DNA from: Sulfurospirillum sp001602955
GTDB taxonomy: Bacteria; Campylobacterota; Campylobacteria; Campylobacterales; Sulfurospirillaceae
Reading direction: 5' to 3'
Assembly (NCBI GenBank): GCA_001602955.1
Contig: LVAC01000006.1
Location: 62,001-126,000, forward strand
DNA length: 64,000 bases
Shown: positions 26,156 through 35,236 of the stretch, piece after piece
Layout of the letters: each line of letters begins with the position of its first letter
Position numbering within the stretch: position 1 is the stretch's first letter
Position numbers and translations under genes: made by a program
The notes under the pieces: generated by a model
What the model was told of the DNA's origin: nothing
Seen by the model: the letters and a program-made list of their open reading frames with translations, nothing else
The model's database searches: none

Positions 26156-27586
26156 ATGAAAAAAATAGCCATTATCGGGCTGCCCAACGTGGGCAAAAGC
26201 TCGTTATTCAACCGCATCGCCAAACAACGTATCGCTATTACCTCCGATTTTAGCGGCACGACGCGCGATATCAAATCCCATGAAGTCTTCATCGGCGAAA
26301 AACCGTGCATTATTTTGGATACCGGCGGGCTCGATCGCTCTTCGGAATTGTTTGCCAACGTTCACGACATGTCGATGGAAACGTCCAAAAAAGCCGACAT
26401 TTTACTCATGGTCGTTGACGGGAAACGGCTTCCGAGCGATGAAGAGAAAAAGATTTTTTACGCCCTGCAAGCACGCAATAAACCGATCGCGCTTGTTATC
26501 AACAAAATCGACAACGACAAAGAGATGGAACGCGCTTGGGAATTTAGCGAATTCGGCGCGGAAAACGTTTTTCCGATCTCTGTTTCGCACAATAGAGGCG
26601 TAAGCGCACTCTTGGAATGGATCGCCGCATATCTGCCGACACCGGAAGGATCGATCGTAAGCGAAGCGAGTGAAAGCGACGAAGAAGACGATGACGAGGA
26701 TTGGGACGAAGAGGACGATTGGAATGAAGAAGAAGAGCTTCCCGAAGCGATCGAAGAAGAAACCGTCCCCGACAACCGCATCAACGTCGCGATTATCGGA
26801 CGCGTCAACGTCGGAAAAAGCTCGCTACTGAACGCTTTGGTCGGGAAACAACGCGCCGTCGTCAGCAGCATCGAAGGAACGACGATCGATCCGGTCGACG
26901 AAGCCATAGAGTACAACGAAAAAATCATCAATTTCGTCGATACGGCGGGACTTCGCCGTCGCGGAAAAATCGAAGGTATCGAAAAATTCGCTTTAATGCG
27001 CACCAAAGAGATGTTAGAGCGTGCCAATATCGCTTTATTGGTGTTAGACGCCAGCGAGCCTTTTAAAGAACTCGACGAACGCATCGCCGGACTCGTAGAA
27101 GAGAACAACCTCGCATGCATCATCGTTTTAAACAAATGGGACAAAGCAAACGTCGAGTATGAAGAGATCATGAAAGAAGTCAGAGATCGTTTTAAATTTC
27201 TCTCTTACGCGCCGCTGATTAGCGTTTCGGCATTGACGAAGCAACGCGTCTCCAAGATCAAAGAGATGCTTTTGAGCGTTTACGAAAACTATGCGCAACG
27301 CATTCCGACCGCGCGTCTTAACGAAGTCATCAAAGAAGCGACGATCAAACATCAAATCCCGAGCGATCACGCCAAAGTCGTTAAAATCTATTTCGCGACC
27401 CAATACCAAAGCAAACCGCCGCGCATCGTACTGGTAATGAACAAACCGCGATCCTTGCACTTTAGCTATCGACGCTATTTGGCAAACCGCCTTCGCGACA
27501 CGTTCAACCTCGAGGGCACGCCTATTTTGATCTATCCGCGCGCCAAAGGCGAAAAAGACGAACAAAACGAGCAAGACGATGCTTGA
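26156..27586 (+). CDS. der: Ribosome biogenesis GTPase Der (EngA)
   Basis: Essential double-GTPase that helps mature the 50S ribosomal subunit. Two G domains each carry P-loop (GLPNVGKSS near residue 8, GRVNVGKSS near 217), DTGG/DTAG switch II and NKxD motifs, followed by a KH-like C-terminal domain (PRIVLVMNKP). Between the G domains, about residues 166-204 form a strikingly acidic Asp/Glu/Trp-rich linker. At 476 residues it is within the range known for Der with an extended linker. The stop overlaps aroK by 8 bases. Confidence 0.95.
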   Translation: MKKIAIIGLPNVGKSSLFNRIAKQRIAITSDFSGTTRDIKSHEVFIGEKPCIILDTGGLDRSSELFANVHDMSMETSKKADILLMVVDGKRLPSDEEKKIFYALQARNKPIALVINKIDNDKEMERAWEFSEFGAENVFPISVSHNRGVSALLEWIAAYLPTPEGSIVSEASESDEEDDDEDWDEEDDWNEEEELPEAIEEETVPDNRINVAIIGRVNVGKSSLLNALVGKQRAVVSSIEGTTIDPVDEAIEYNEKIINFVDTAGLRRRGKIEGIEKFALMRTKEMLERANIALLVLDASEPFKELDERIAGLVEENNLACIIVLNKWDKANVEYEEIMKEVRDRFKFLSYAPLISVSALTKQRVSKIKEMLLSVYENYAQRIPTARLNEVIKEATIKHQIPSDHAKVVKIYFATQYQSKPPRIVLVMNKPRSLHFSYRRYLANRLRDTFNLEGTPILIYPRAKGEKDEQNEQDDA

Positions 27587-28130
27587 TCCAAAAAATAAAA
27601 ACATCGTTTTTATCGGCTTTATGGGCGTGGGCAAAGGAACAATCGCGCGTGCGTTGATTCAAGCAACCGATCGTTTCGGACTGGACACGGACGATCTGAT
27701 CGAGAGCATGGAAAACCGAAAAATCAAAGAGATTTTTGAAAAAGACGGCGAAGCGGCGTTTCGAAAACTCGAGAAAAAAACTGCCAAATGGCTTCAAAAA
27801 AACGTTCAAAATGCCGTCATTTCAACCGGCGGAGGCTTTTTTAAAACTGACAATTTGGACAAAATCGGCACCGTCGTCTACCTTCGCTCTTCGTACGAGG
27901 GCATTATGGCGCGACTGCTGACACACGAAAAAGCGGACTTAAAGCTTGCCAAACGACCGCTTTTAAGCGACGAAACAAAAGCCAAGGCTTTGTTTGAAGA
28001 GCGTGCTCCTTTGTACGCAAAAAAAGCCGACGTGATGATCGACGTCGAAAACCGCTCTGTCCAAGAGATCGTCGCGGAAATCATCAAAGTTTTAAAATTA
28101 AAAAGGATTAAAAAACGATGCGAGTCTTAA
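27579..28130 (+). CDS. aroK: Shikimate kinase
   Basis: Phosphorylates shikimate to shikimate 3-phosphate in aromatic amino acid synthesis. The 183-residue protein has the FIGFMGVGKG P-loop, the shikimate-binding DTDDLIE (residues near 38), GEAAFRKLE, the STGGG motif (near 82) and the lid RPLL. The P-loop reads GVGKGT rather than the common GSGKS/T, with Gly directly after the lysine. The start ATG overlaps the end of der, and the gene itself overlaps trpS by 13 bases. The overlap favours this start over a shorter form. Confidence 0.9.
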   Translation: MLDPKNKNIVFIGFMGVGKGTIARALIQATDRFGLDTDDLIESMENRKIKEIFEKDGEAAFRKLEKKTAKWLQKNVQNAVISTGGGFFKTDNLDKIGTVVYLRSSYEGIMARLLTHEKADLKLAKRPLLSDETKAKALFEERAPLYAKKADVMIDVENRSVQEIVAEIIKVLKLKRIKKRCES

Positions 28131-29083
28131 CGGGAATTCAACCCTCCGGTGCCCTTCATATCGGCAATTACTTCGGTGCGATCAAACAAATGGTCGATTT
28201 ACAGGAAAAGAGCGATTTGTTTATTTTTATTCCGAACTACCATGCGCTCACTTCGTTAAAAAACGCTCCGGCACTTAAGCAAAACACGCTAGACGCGGCG
28301 ATCAATTTTATGGCTTTAGGTATCGATCCCTCCAAGTCCACGCTATGGGTACAATCGGACGTCAAAGAAGTATTGGAGCTCTATTGGATTCTCTCCGGAT
28401 ACACGCCGATGGGCTTATTGGAGCGTGCGCACAGCTATAAAGACAAAGTTGCCAAGGGCATTGCCGCAAACCATTCGCTCTTTTCGTATCCCGTCTTAAT
28501 GGCGGCAGATATTTTGCTCTACGACGCAGACGTGATTCCAGTCGGCAAAGATCAGATTCAACATGTCGAAATCGCACGCGACATTGCCATCAAATTCAAC
28601 AACGATTTCGGGGAAATTTTTACCGTTCCAACCTTTAAAGTCGAAGAAGAAGTCGCCACGGTTCCGGGTATTGACGGTGCGAAAATGAGTAAAAGCTACG
28701 GCAATACGATCGATATTTTTTGCGGCGAAAAAGAGCTCAAAAAGACGATTGCCCGTGTCGTTACCGATTCCACTCCCTTAGAAGAGCCCAAAGACTACAC
28801 GACATGTAACGTTTTTGCTTTGGCTAAACTCTTTTTGAAAAATGACGAAGTAGAGGCGTTAAAAGAACGTTACGCAAAAGGCGGCGAAGGATACGGCCAT
28901 TTTAAAGCCTATTTGAACGAATTGGTTTGGAACTATTTTGCAAGCGCGCGCGAAAAACGTGCCTACTTTTTAGACCATCCAAACGAAGTGATCGAGATTT
29001 TAGAAGCCGGCGCGCAAAAAGCCCGCACCATCGCTTCTGAAAAAATGAAAATCGTACGCGACCTTGTCGGAATTTATCGTTAG
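28118..29083 (+). CDS. trpS: Tryptophanyl-tRNA synthetase
   Basis: Class I aminoacyl-tRNA synthetase charging tRNA-Trp. The 321-residue protein begins with TGIQPSGALHIGNYFG, which carries the HIGH-type motif (HIGN), and has KMSKS as GAKMSKSYGNT near residue 190. Length is standard. It lies in the der-aroK-trpS-serS-pflB order that I recall from C. jejuni, with serS starting 8 bases downstream. Confidence 0.96.
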   Translation: MRVLTGIQPSGALHIGNYFGAIKQMVDLQEKSDLFIFIPNYHALTSLKNAPALKQNTLDAAINFMALGIDPSKSTLWVQSDVKEVLELYWILSGYTPMGLLERAHSYKDKVAKGIAANHSLFSYPVLMAADILLYDADVIPVGKDQIQHVEIARDIAIKFNNDFGEIFTVPTFKVEEEVATVPGIDGAKMSKSYGNTIDIFCGEKELKKTIARVVTDSTPLEEPKDYTTCNVFALAKLFLKNDEVEALKERYAKGGEGYGHFKAYLNELVWNYFASAREKRAYFLDHPNEVIEILEAGAQKARTIASEKMKIVRDLVGIYR

Positions 29084-29091
29084 GAACTTTT

Positions 29092-30336
29092 ATGTTAGAT
29101 ATTAAACTGATACAAAATGATTTTGAAACCGTAGCGACCGCGCTTCGCAAGAAAAAAGTCGACGAAAGTCTGTTGGAAAATCTTCGAACGCTCTCGTTGG
29201 AGCTTAAAAATGCGCGCATCGTGCTGGAGCCTTTGCAAGCGGAGCAAAACGCCAAAAGCAAACTCTTCGGCGTTTACGCGAAAGAAGGTAAAGACGTGAG
29301 CGTACTTAAAGCGGAACTTGCGGACAATAAAGCAAAAATCGCCGAAGCGCAAGAGATCGTTCGGGCATTGGAAGAACAAATGGAAATGCAAGCCTCCGTC
29401 ATTCCCAATATGCCCTCTTCCCTTGTCCCAGAAGGCGAAGACGAAAACGATAACGTCGAACTCAAACGCGTCTTAGAGCCTCGCGTCTTCTCTTTTACGC
29501 CCAAAGAGCATTGGGATTTGGATATCAAACAAAATTGGATCGATTTTGAGCGCGGCGTCAAACTCTCCAAAAGCCGTTTTAGCGTTCTGAAAAACGAAGC
29601 GGCACGGCTTGAACGCGCCTTAATTAATTACATGTTGAATTTTAACCGTAAACGCGGCTTTCACGAGGTGTGCGTTCCGTACATCGTCAACCGCGAAACC
29701 TTGATGGGAACGGGACAATTGCCCAAATTCGAAGACGATCTGTTTAAAATCGAAGGCGAAGAGCTTTTTCTCATTCCGACCGCCGAAGTACCCGTAACCA
29801 ACCTCTTTCGAGACGAAATTTTAACGCAAGAAGAGTTGCCTATTAAAATGACATGTTATTCGGCATGTTTTCGTAAAGAAGCGGGCAGTGCCGGTAAAGA
29901 TACCCGCGGTATGATTCGCCAACATCAGTTCGATAAAGTCGAACTGGTCAGCATCACGACGCCCGAGCAAAGCGAAGCCGTTTTTGACGAGATGCTCTCG
30001 TGCGCTTCCGATTTGTTGACCTCTTTGGGGCTTCCGCACCGCCATTTAATGCTTTGCGGCGGAGACCTCGGCTTTAGTGCCGCCAAAACGGTCGATTTGG
30101 AAGTCTGGCTTCCCGGACAAAACCGTTACCGCGAGATCAGTTCCGTCTCCAACACCTTTGATTTTCAAGCCAGACGCGCGAAAATTCGCTTCAAAGATAA
30201 CGGTAAAAACCGTCTCGTTCATACGCTCAACGGCTCTTCGTTAGCCGTCGGACGTACGTTAATCGCACTGATGGAGAATTACCAACAAGAAGACGGGAGC
30301 ATCGCGATTCCCGACGTTTTAAAAGAGTACATGTAA
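29092..30336 (+). CDS. serS: Seryl-tRNA synthetase
   Basis: Class II aminoacyl-tRNA synthetase charging tRNA-Ser. The 414-residue protein has the N-terminal coiled-coil tRNA-binding arm (about residues 28-105), motif 2 in CFRKEAGSAGKDTRGMIRQH (about 260-280) and motif 3 NGSSLAVGRTLIALMENYQ near the C-terminus. One base separates its stop from the next ATG, so it is translationally coupled to pflB. Confidence 0.96.
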   Translation: MLDIKLIQNDFETVATALRKKKVDESLLENLRTLSLELKNARIVLEPLQAEQNAKSKLFGVYAKEGKDVSVLKAELADNKAKIAEAQEIVRALEEQMEMQASVIPNMPSSLVPEGEDENDNVELKRVLEPRVFSFTPKEHWDLDIKQNWIDFERGVKLSKSRFSVLKNEAARLERALINYMLNFNRKRGFHEVCVPYIVNRETLMGTGQLPKFEDDLFKIEGEELFLIPTAEVPVTNLFRDEILTQEELPIKMTCYSACFRKEAGSAGKDTRGMIRQHQFDKVELVSITTPEQSEAVFDEMLSCASDLLTSLGLPHRHLMLCGGDLGFSAAKTVDLEVWLPGQNRYREISSVSNTFDFQARRAKIRFKDNGKNRLVHTLNGSSLAVGRTLIALMENYQQEDGSIAIPDVLKEYM

Positions 30337-30337
30337 G

Positions 30338-32671
30338 ATGGCGGAAGAAGAAGTCGTCATCCTCGAAGCGGATCCTTCGACTCCTACGGAAGAAGGCTTT
30401 GCGCCTATCGAAGAGGAAGCTTCCGAGGAGACGGCATCTGCAGAGAATGCAGAAGACGAACTTGCCAAACACGCGAAAAAACGTCTGTTGATTCTCTTAG
30501 TCGCCGCGGGCGTACTTCTTCTGGCGATTATTATCGCGATCATCGTGATTTTAAAATTAAAATCACACCCGACACCCTCCCCCGCGCCGATCGTTAAACA
30601 CGAAGAAAAACCGATCGTCAAAGAGCAGTTTTCACCTTCCCGCGTCGATTCGATGATTAAAAAAGCCCATGTGCTTTACGAGCAAGGGAACAAAGACGAA
30701 GCGTTGAAACTCTACGAAAAGATTGCGACGTATAATGAAGCGATTTCGTATTACAATATCGGCGTCGCCAAGCTCAAAGAACAAAGTTACGCCGAAGCTT
30801 TGGACGCCTTTAAAAAAGCAATTCAAAACCAAGAGCATCGCTGCATCAGTGCTATCAATGCTGCCGTATGCGCTTTGGAAATGGGGGACGCAACGCTGTT
30901 TCACTACTACGTCGATTTGGCATACGCGTACCTTCCCGAAGAGAGCAATGCTCCGCTTTATTCCTACTACGTGGGCTTGGTGCATTATTATAAAAATTTT
31001 TACGTTGAAGCCTTAAGTGCGCTCTCGCATCCTACCAACGATTTTTACCGCGAAGACCAAAACTATCTTACGTCGAAAATCTTGGCCTCTTTAGCGTACA
31101 ATCAAGAAGCATACAAGGATTTAGAAGGTGTTGCCAAAGAGAGCGATCTGTTTACGTTAGGACTTTTACAGGCAAAACTCGGCGATTATGGCAAAGCCAA
31201 AAACTATTTGGTACGCGCGCTTCGCAACGAACCTGAAAATACGCACGTCAAAATGGCACTTGCTTTGGTTGAAAATAAACTCGGCAATCTTGCCAACACG
31301 GCTTCGCTCATCCAAGAAGTCGCCAAAGTACGTGACGAAAACGCCGCCCCGATTTACAAAATGCACGCAATTTTAAAACCCACGCTCTTTGATGTGGACA
31401 AGGCGCAAAGCGAATTTGAAAAAGAGCTTTTCTTTGACAACGAGAATATCTACAGTCTTTTATTTTACTACGCGCCGTACAAAGTTTTCGATGCGAAACA
31501 GACGATCGATTATATTCGAAAAGGAAGTATGAATATTTTTATCGACGAAATCGGACCGGCTCTTTCGTATTTAAAAGCCAGCTCGACGATTTCCAAAGTC
31601 AACATTGCTATCTCCAAAGGCATCAAAAAAGCTCTTGATTTTCACGTATACGAAGCCAACGATCTCTTCTTGAAAATGGTCGATGAATACAAAAACCACT
31701 CTATTTTACATTACAATTTAGCGTTAACCTATGCACAGATGGGCGATTACGGTGCGGCTTATCGCCATTTTTCCAAAAGTTACCATCTCGATAACGGCAA
31801 CTATCTCGCCGGCGTTTTTGCACTCATGAGCGGCAATCTCATCGGCAAAGACATCACGAAACTCAGCGAAGACGTGAAAGAGAGCATCACCAAAAATCCT
31901 ACGCTCGGACAAGACAGTTTGTATGCGTCGATGATCTACCTCACCGACGGCAACCATTTTTCGCTGACGCGCTGGCTTGAGCAAGAAAAAGAGGACTCGC
32001 CTTTGCATCTTGTCCTAAATATCGTCGCGTCGCAAAAGCTCGGCAACGATCGCTTGTATCGCCTCAATGCGCAAAAGTTACAAGCCTTGCTTCCCAAAGA
32101 TATTCTTGCCAATATCATCCTTTTTAATATCAAGCACGACAAACAAGAGATCAAACAGTACGCCAAAGCAATTCAAATCGAATTTAATTCGCTACCGTTA
32201 GACTACGACGCTTTTTACTACGGCCCCAAAATCGTCAAAGAACAGTACATTAAACTCTTGCAAATCGGCGGATTGTTGCATCAAAAACGCGATTTTGTAG
32301 TCAAACGCATGGAAGAAGAGCGCGTCGATATTCCGTCGATTATGCAAACGCTCGCATATTTGCAAATTTATACCAACAATTTTGAAGAGGCATTTGTGCT
32401 CTACAATAAACTCATCGACGATTTTCATAAGAAAGATACCTACACCGTATTTCTCGCCTCAGTCTCGGCTATCGGTGCGGGCCATAGCGAAAACGCCATC
32501 GCGCTTTTAGAGCTTTCCAAATTGACCGACCCCTCCAACGTGGAGAGTAAGTACGCGCTTGGCTTGCTGTATCAAGAAGTCGGAAATTACGAAGCGGCAA
32601 CCGCCCAGTACCGAAGCATCGGAAATATCGGTTTTATCTCACAGTATTTTACGTTCGAATTGGTCAAATAA
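30338..32671 (+). CDS. pflB: PflB-like flagellar motor scaffold protein (TPR, single membrane helix)
   Basis: A 777-residue protein with an acidic cytoplasmic N-terminus (about 1-45), one strong membrane helix (about 48-70) and a large periplasmic part built of TPR repeats (for example around 110-170, 430-500 and 650-760). In C. jejuni the gene after engA-aroK-trpS-serS encodes PflB (Cj0390), a TPR protein of the disk structures that widen the flagellar motor and position stator units. Gene order, size and topology all match, so the assignment rests mainly on synteny. It is the last gene of the operon and ends at the paired-repeat terminator. Confidence 0.75.
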   Translation: MAEEEVVILEADPSTPTEEGFAPIEEEASEETASAENAEDELAKHAKKRLLILLVAAGVLLLAIIIAIIVILKLKSHPTPSPAPIVKHEEKPIVKEQFSPSRVDSMIKKAHVLYEQGNKDEALKLYEKIATYNEAISYYNIGVAKLKEQSYAEALDAFKKAIQNQEHRCISAINAAVCALEMGDATLFHYYVDLAYAYLPEESNAPLYSYYVGLVHYYKNFYVEALSALSHPTNDFYREDQNYLTSKILASLAYNQEAYKDLEGVAKESDLFTLGLLQAKLGDYGKAKNYLVRALRNEPENTHVKMALALVENKLGNLANTASLIQEVAKVRDENAAPIYKMHAILKPTLFDVDKAQSEFEKELFFDNENIYSLLFYYAPYKVFDAKQTIDYIRKGSMNIFIDEIGPALSYLKASSTISKVNIAISKGIKKALDFHVYEANDLFLKMVDEYKNHSILHYNLALTYAQMGDYGAAYRHFSKSYHLDNGNYLAGVFALMSGNLIGKDITKLSEDVKESITKNPTLGQDSLYASMIYLTDGNHFSLTRWLEQEKEDSPLHLVLNIVASQKLGNDRLYRLNAQKLQALLPKDILANIILFNIKHDKQEIKQYAKAIQIEFNSLPLDYDAFYYGPKIVKEQYIKLLQIGGLLHQKRDFVVKRMEEERVDIPSIMQTLAYLQIYTNNFEEAFVLYNKLIDDFHKKDTYTVFLASVSAIGAGHSENAIALLELSKLTDPSNVESKYALGLLYQEVGNYEAATAQYRSIGNIGFISQYFTFELVK

Positions 32672-32701
32672 CCTTACATGTACGTTTTGACATGTAAGGT
32701 T
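32670..32701. terminator. Bidirectional terminator built from an inverted pair of the ACATGTAAGG motif
   Basis: Perfect 12-bp stem AACCTTACATGT / ACATGTAAGGTT (32670-32681 and 32690-32701) around an 8-base loop, starting inside the pflB stop codon and ending 14 bases before the convergent leuA stop. Both arms are copies of the dispersed motif in opposite orientation. One arm is an exact TGACATGTAA (32688-32697). Confidence 0.8.
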
Positions 32702-32714
32702 TAAGACCGGAGGC

Positions 32715-34274
32715 TTAAATGCCTTCTTGTTCCATTTTGTGAACGCTACGTAAACGATCGCGCATCGACATGTAACTGTTAAGTGCCCCGATATAGGCTT
32801 TTGCCGTTGCCAGCATCGTATCGACGCTTAGCCCGTGCCCCATAATCGCCGGCTTGCTCTCGTCGAAAACGACTTTGACGATGACGCGCGCCATAGCATC
32901 TTTGCCTTGTGAAACCGCATCGACTTTATAATCTTTAAGCTCTCCGCTGACGCCGCATACGCGATCGATTACTTTAAAAATAGCGTCCATCGTTCCGTTG
33001 CCGATTGCCGCATCGGTAATCTCTTTACCGTCGTGATTGATCGTCACCGCCGCACTTGGGACGCCTCCGGGAGCACAATCGGAAAGTTGCAAGCGAAGCA
33101 ACTCGAACACTTGAGGAATTTTCGTAATCTCTTCGGCGACCAACGCACGTAAATCATCGTCGAAAATCTCTTTTTTCTGATCCGCCAAAATTTTAAAACG
33201 CTCAAACGCTTCGTTAATTTCATCGTCTTGCAATTCATATCCTAAGCTTGCCAATTTGTCTTTAAACGCATGGCGACCGGAATGTTTTCCAAGAACGATC
33301 GAGTTTTTATCGAGTCCGATATCTTTAGCACTCATAATTTCATACGTTTGCGTATGTTTTAAAACACCGTCTTGGTGAATGCCGCTTTCATGCGAAAATG
33401 CATTTTTGCCGACGATCGCTTTATTGGGTTGCGGTTCGATTCCGGTAATCGAAGAGACAAGACGGCTCGTCGGGTAAATCTCTTTGATGTTAATATTCGT
33501 CTCGTAAGCACTGAAATGATCTTTACGCGTTCGAAGTGCCATCACGATCTCTTCAAGTGCCGCATTTCCGGCACGCTCGCCCAAACCGTTAATCGTACAC
33601 TCGATTTGACGCGCACCGCTTTCGACGCACGCAAGCGAATTTGCGACCGCAAGTCCCAAATCGTTATGGTTGTGTACCGAGATAATCGCACGCGCTCCGA
33701 CAAATTCGTGTAACGACTTAATAATCGCTCCCATCTCCGTCGGTAAGCGATAGCCGACCGTATCGGGAATATTGAGCGTCGTTGCTCCGGCGTTGATGAC
33801 GGCGTCTAACACCTCTTTCATAAAACCGATTTCGCTACGTCCGGCGTCTTCGCAACTAAATTCAACGTCTTCGCAAAAAGTTTTGGCGTATTGCACCGCT
33901 TCGACCGCTTTTTTAATGACTTGATCCGGACTCATTTTCAGTTTGTATTGCATGTGAATCGGACTTGTAGCGATAAATGTGTGAATGCGATTGAATTTTG
34001 CTTTGGAAACGGCTTCGCCCGCCGCTTTAATATCCCTCTCCAATGCACGTGCCAACGAACAAACGCGACTTTTGGTAATCACTTCGCTAATACGCGCAAT
34101 CGCGTCAAAATCTCCGGGGCTTGCCGCGGCAAATCCCGCTTCGATCACGTCAACGCCGAGCTTTTGCAATTGCAAGGCGATTTGAATTTTTTCTTCCGTA
34201 TTCATGGACGCGCCGGGACTTTGCTCGCCGTCGCGTAACGTCGTATCAAAAATGATAATAGTATTGTCGCTCAT
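32715..34274 (-). CDS. leuA: 2-isopropylmalate synthase
   Basis: First committed step of leucine synthesis: condenses acetyl-CoA with 2-oxoisovalerate. The 519-residue protein has the N-terminal DTTLRDGEQSPGASM motif, metal-binding HNHNDLGLAVANS (about 205-217) and the GLGERAGNAALEE segment, then the C-terminal regulatory domain that binds leucine (about 390-505). It is preceded by a leucine-rich leader peptide, pointing to control by attenuation. No other leu gene is in the window. Confidence 0.95.
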   Translation of the reverse strand: MSDNTIIIFDTTLRDGEQSPGASMNTEEKIQIALQLQKLGVDVIEAGFAAASPGDFDAIARISEVITKSRVCSLARALERDIKAAGEAVSKAKFNRIHTFIATSPIHMQYKLKMSPDQVIKKAVEAVQYAKTFCEDVEFSCEDAGRSEIGFMKEVLDAVINAGATTLNIPDTVGYRLPTEMGAIIKSLHEFVGARAIISVHNHNDLGLAVANSLACVESGARQIECTINGLGERAGNAALEEIVMALRTRKDHFSAYETNINIKEIYPTSRLVSSITGIEPQPNKAIVGKNAFSHESGIHQDGVLKHTQTYEIMSAKDIGLDKNSIVLGKHSGRHAFKDKLASLGYELQDDEINEAFERFKILADQKKEIFDDDLRALVAEEITKIPQVFELLRLQLSDCAPGGVPSAAVTINHDGKEITDAAIGNGTMDAIFKVIDRVCGVSGELKDYKVDAVSQGKDAMARVIVKVVFDESKPAIMGHGLSVDTMLATAKAYIGALNSYMSMRDRLRSVHKMEQEGI

Positions 34275-34332
34275 AAGGTTATCCTTTAAATGATTGTATT
34301 TATATCGCTAAAAATGAATGAAAAAAAGAAAA

Positions 34333-34431
34333 TTAGAGGGAGAGGAGGTTTTGCAGGAGGGCGTTTTTAATCTCAATTTTGGGTAAACATTTAATCGATT
34401 TCATAATACCGATCGCCGTAACGTTTTTCAT
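34333..34431 (-). CDS. Leucine leader peptide of leuA (32 aa)
   Basis: A 32-codon frame starting at ATG 34431 with GGAG 5 bases upstream and ending 58 bases before the leuA start codon. The peptide ends ALLQNLLSL, where 5 of the last 8 codons are leucine, mostly CTC. Concentrated leucine codons just before the stop are the signature of a leader peptide whose translation senses charged tRNA-Leu. It is followed directly by a U-rich tract (TTTTCTTTTTTTC). I could not find a clear competing hairpin, so the mechanism is not settled. Confidence 0.75.
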   Translation of the reverse strand: MKNVTAIGIMKSIKCLPKIEIKNALLQNLLSL

Positions 34432-34457
34432 CGTTTCTCCTTTAAAAATAGCTATTT

Positions 34458-34486
34458 TGAAGAAGAGCGTGAAACGCACTTCTTCA
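34458..34486 (-). terminator. Stem-loop downstream of pssA
   Basis: Stem of 8 bp (TGAAGAAG / CTTCTTCA) continued after a mismatch by 3 bp (GCG/CGC) around a 5-base loop, 17 bases after the pssA stop. On the minus strand it is followed by AAAATAGCTATTTTT, itself a small palindrome. It probably ends the cheY-pssA operon and separates it from the leuA leader. Confidence 0.6.
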
Positions 34487-34503
34487 GAGTGGACGTATTA
34501 TAC

Positions 34504-35235
34504 TCAATTTTTATAGTATTTGGCAACGATGAACGTGTAAACGCCTCGCAATAAGCCATATACGAGATACAGGCTAATCAGAAGCGTTCCGACTTCGATC
34601 GGGTATAAATACAGAAGCGAAAACGTCGCGACAAGGTACACCAGTGTTTTAATCAGATGACCTTTCTTTAAATCGATCTTCTTGAAACTCGGATAACGAA
34701 TATTGCTAACCATAAGACACGAAAGTCCGCCTAAACCAATTAGCATCAGACTCTCATAGCCGTGAATGGCGGGATATTCTTTATAAAATAAAATCCACAT
34801 CGCAACGACGACGGCAGCGGTAGGAATCGGAACACCGATAAAAACGGAAGGCTCCACCGTTCCGATCATCACGTTAAAACGTGCCAAACGAATTGCTCCG
34901 AAAACAACGAACATCGCACACAAAAGCGAGCCGACTTTCCCGTACGCATGGGCAATACTAAAATAAAACAACATCGCAGGGGCAACGCCGAAAGCTACGA
35001 TATCCGCTAAAGAGTCAAATTCGGCACCGAATTTACTCGTCGCATTGGTCAATCGTGCTACCCTACCGTCAAGTCCGTCAAAAATCAACGACAGAAGAAT
35101 ATAAATCGCTGCCTTATCAAATTGAGCATTGGCCGAAGCGATAACGCTAATCACGCCTAAAAAAGCACTTGCCGCCGTAAAAAGATTGGGAAAGACATAC
35201 ATCAATTGCAATTTGTTCCCGTTTTGAACGTTCAT
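34504..35235 (-). CDS. pssA: CDP-diacylglycerol-serine O-phosphatidyltransferase
   Basis: Makes phosphatidylserine from CDP-diacylglycerol and serine in the inner membrane. The CDP-alcohol phosphatidyltransferase motif DGxxARx8Gx3Dx3D is complete (DGRVAR...G...D...D, about residues 55-77). From the ATG at 35235 the protein is 243 residues with several membrane helices. A longer frame begins at a TTG inside the previous gene and is rejected because AAGGA sits just before this ATG. The ATG is one base after the stop of the psd-like gene. Confidence 0.92.
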   Translation of the reverse strand: MNVQNGNKLQLMYVFPNLFTAASAFLGVISVIASANAQFDKAAIYILLSLIFDGLDGRVARLTNATSKFGAEFDSLADIVAFGVAPAMLFYFSIAHAYGKVGSLLCAMFVVFGAIRLARFNVMIGTVEPSVFIGVPIPTAAVVVAMWILFYKEYPAIHGYESLMLIGLGGLSCLMVSNIRYPSFKKIDLKKGHLIKTLVYLVATFSLLYLYPIEVGTLLISLYLVYGLLRGVYTFIVAKYYKN

Positions 35236-35236
35236 C

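Noticed and set aside
26458..27171. 237-codon minus-strand frame opposite der
   Set aside because: Serine-rich antisense of the acidic linker and G domains of der; no start signal and no known motif.
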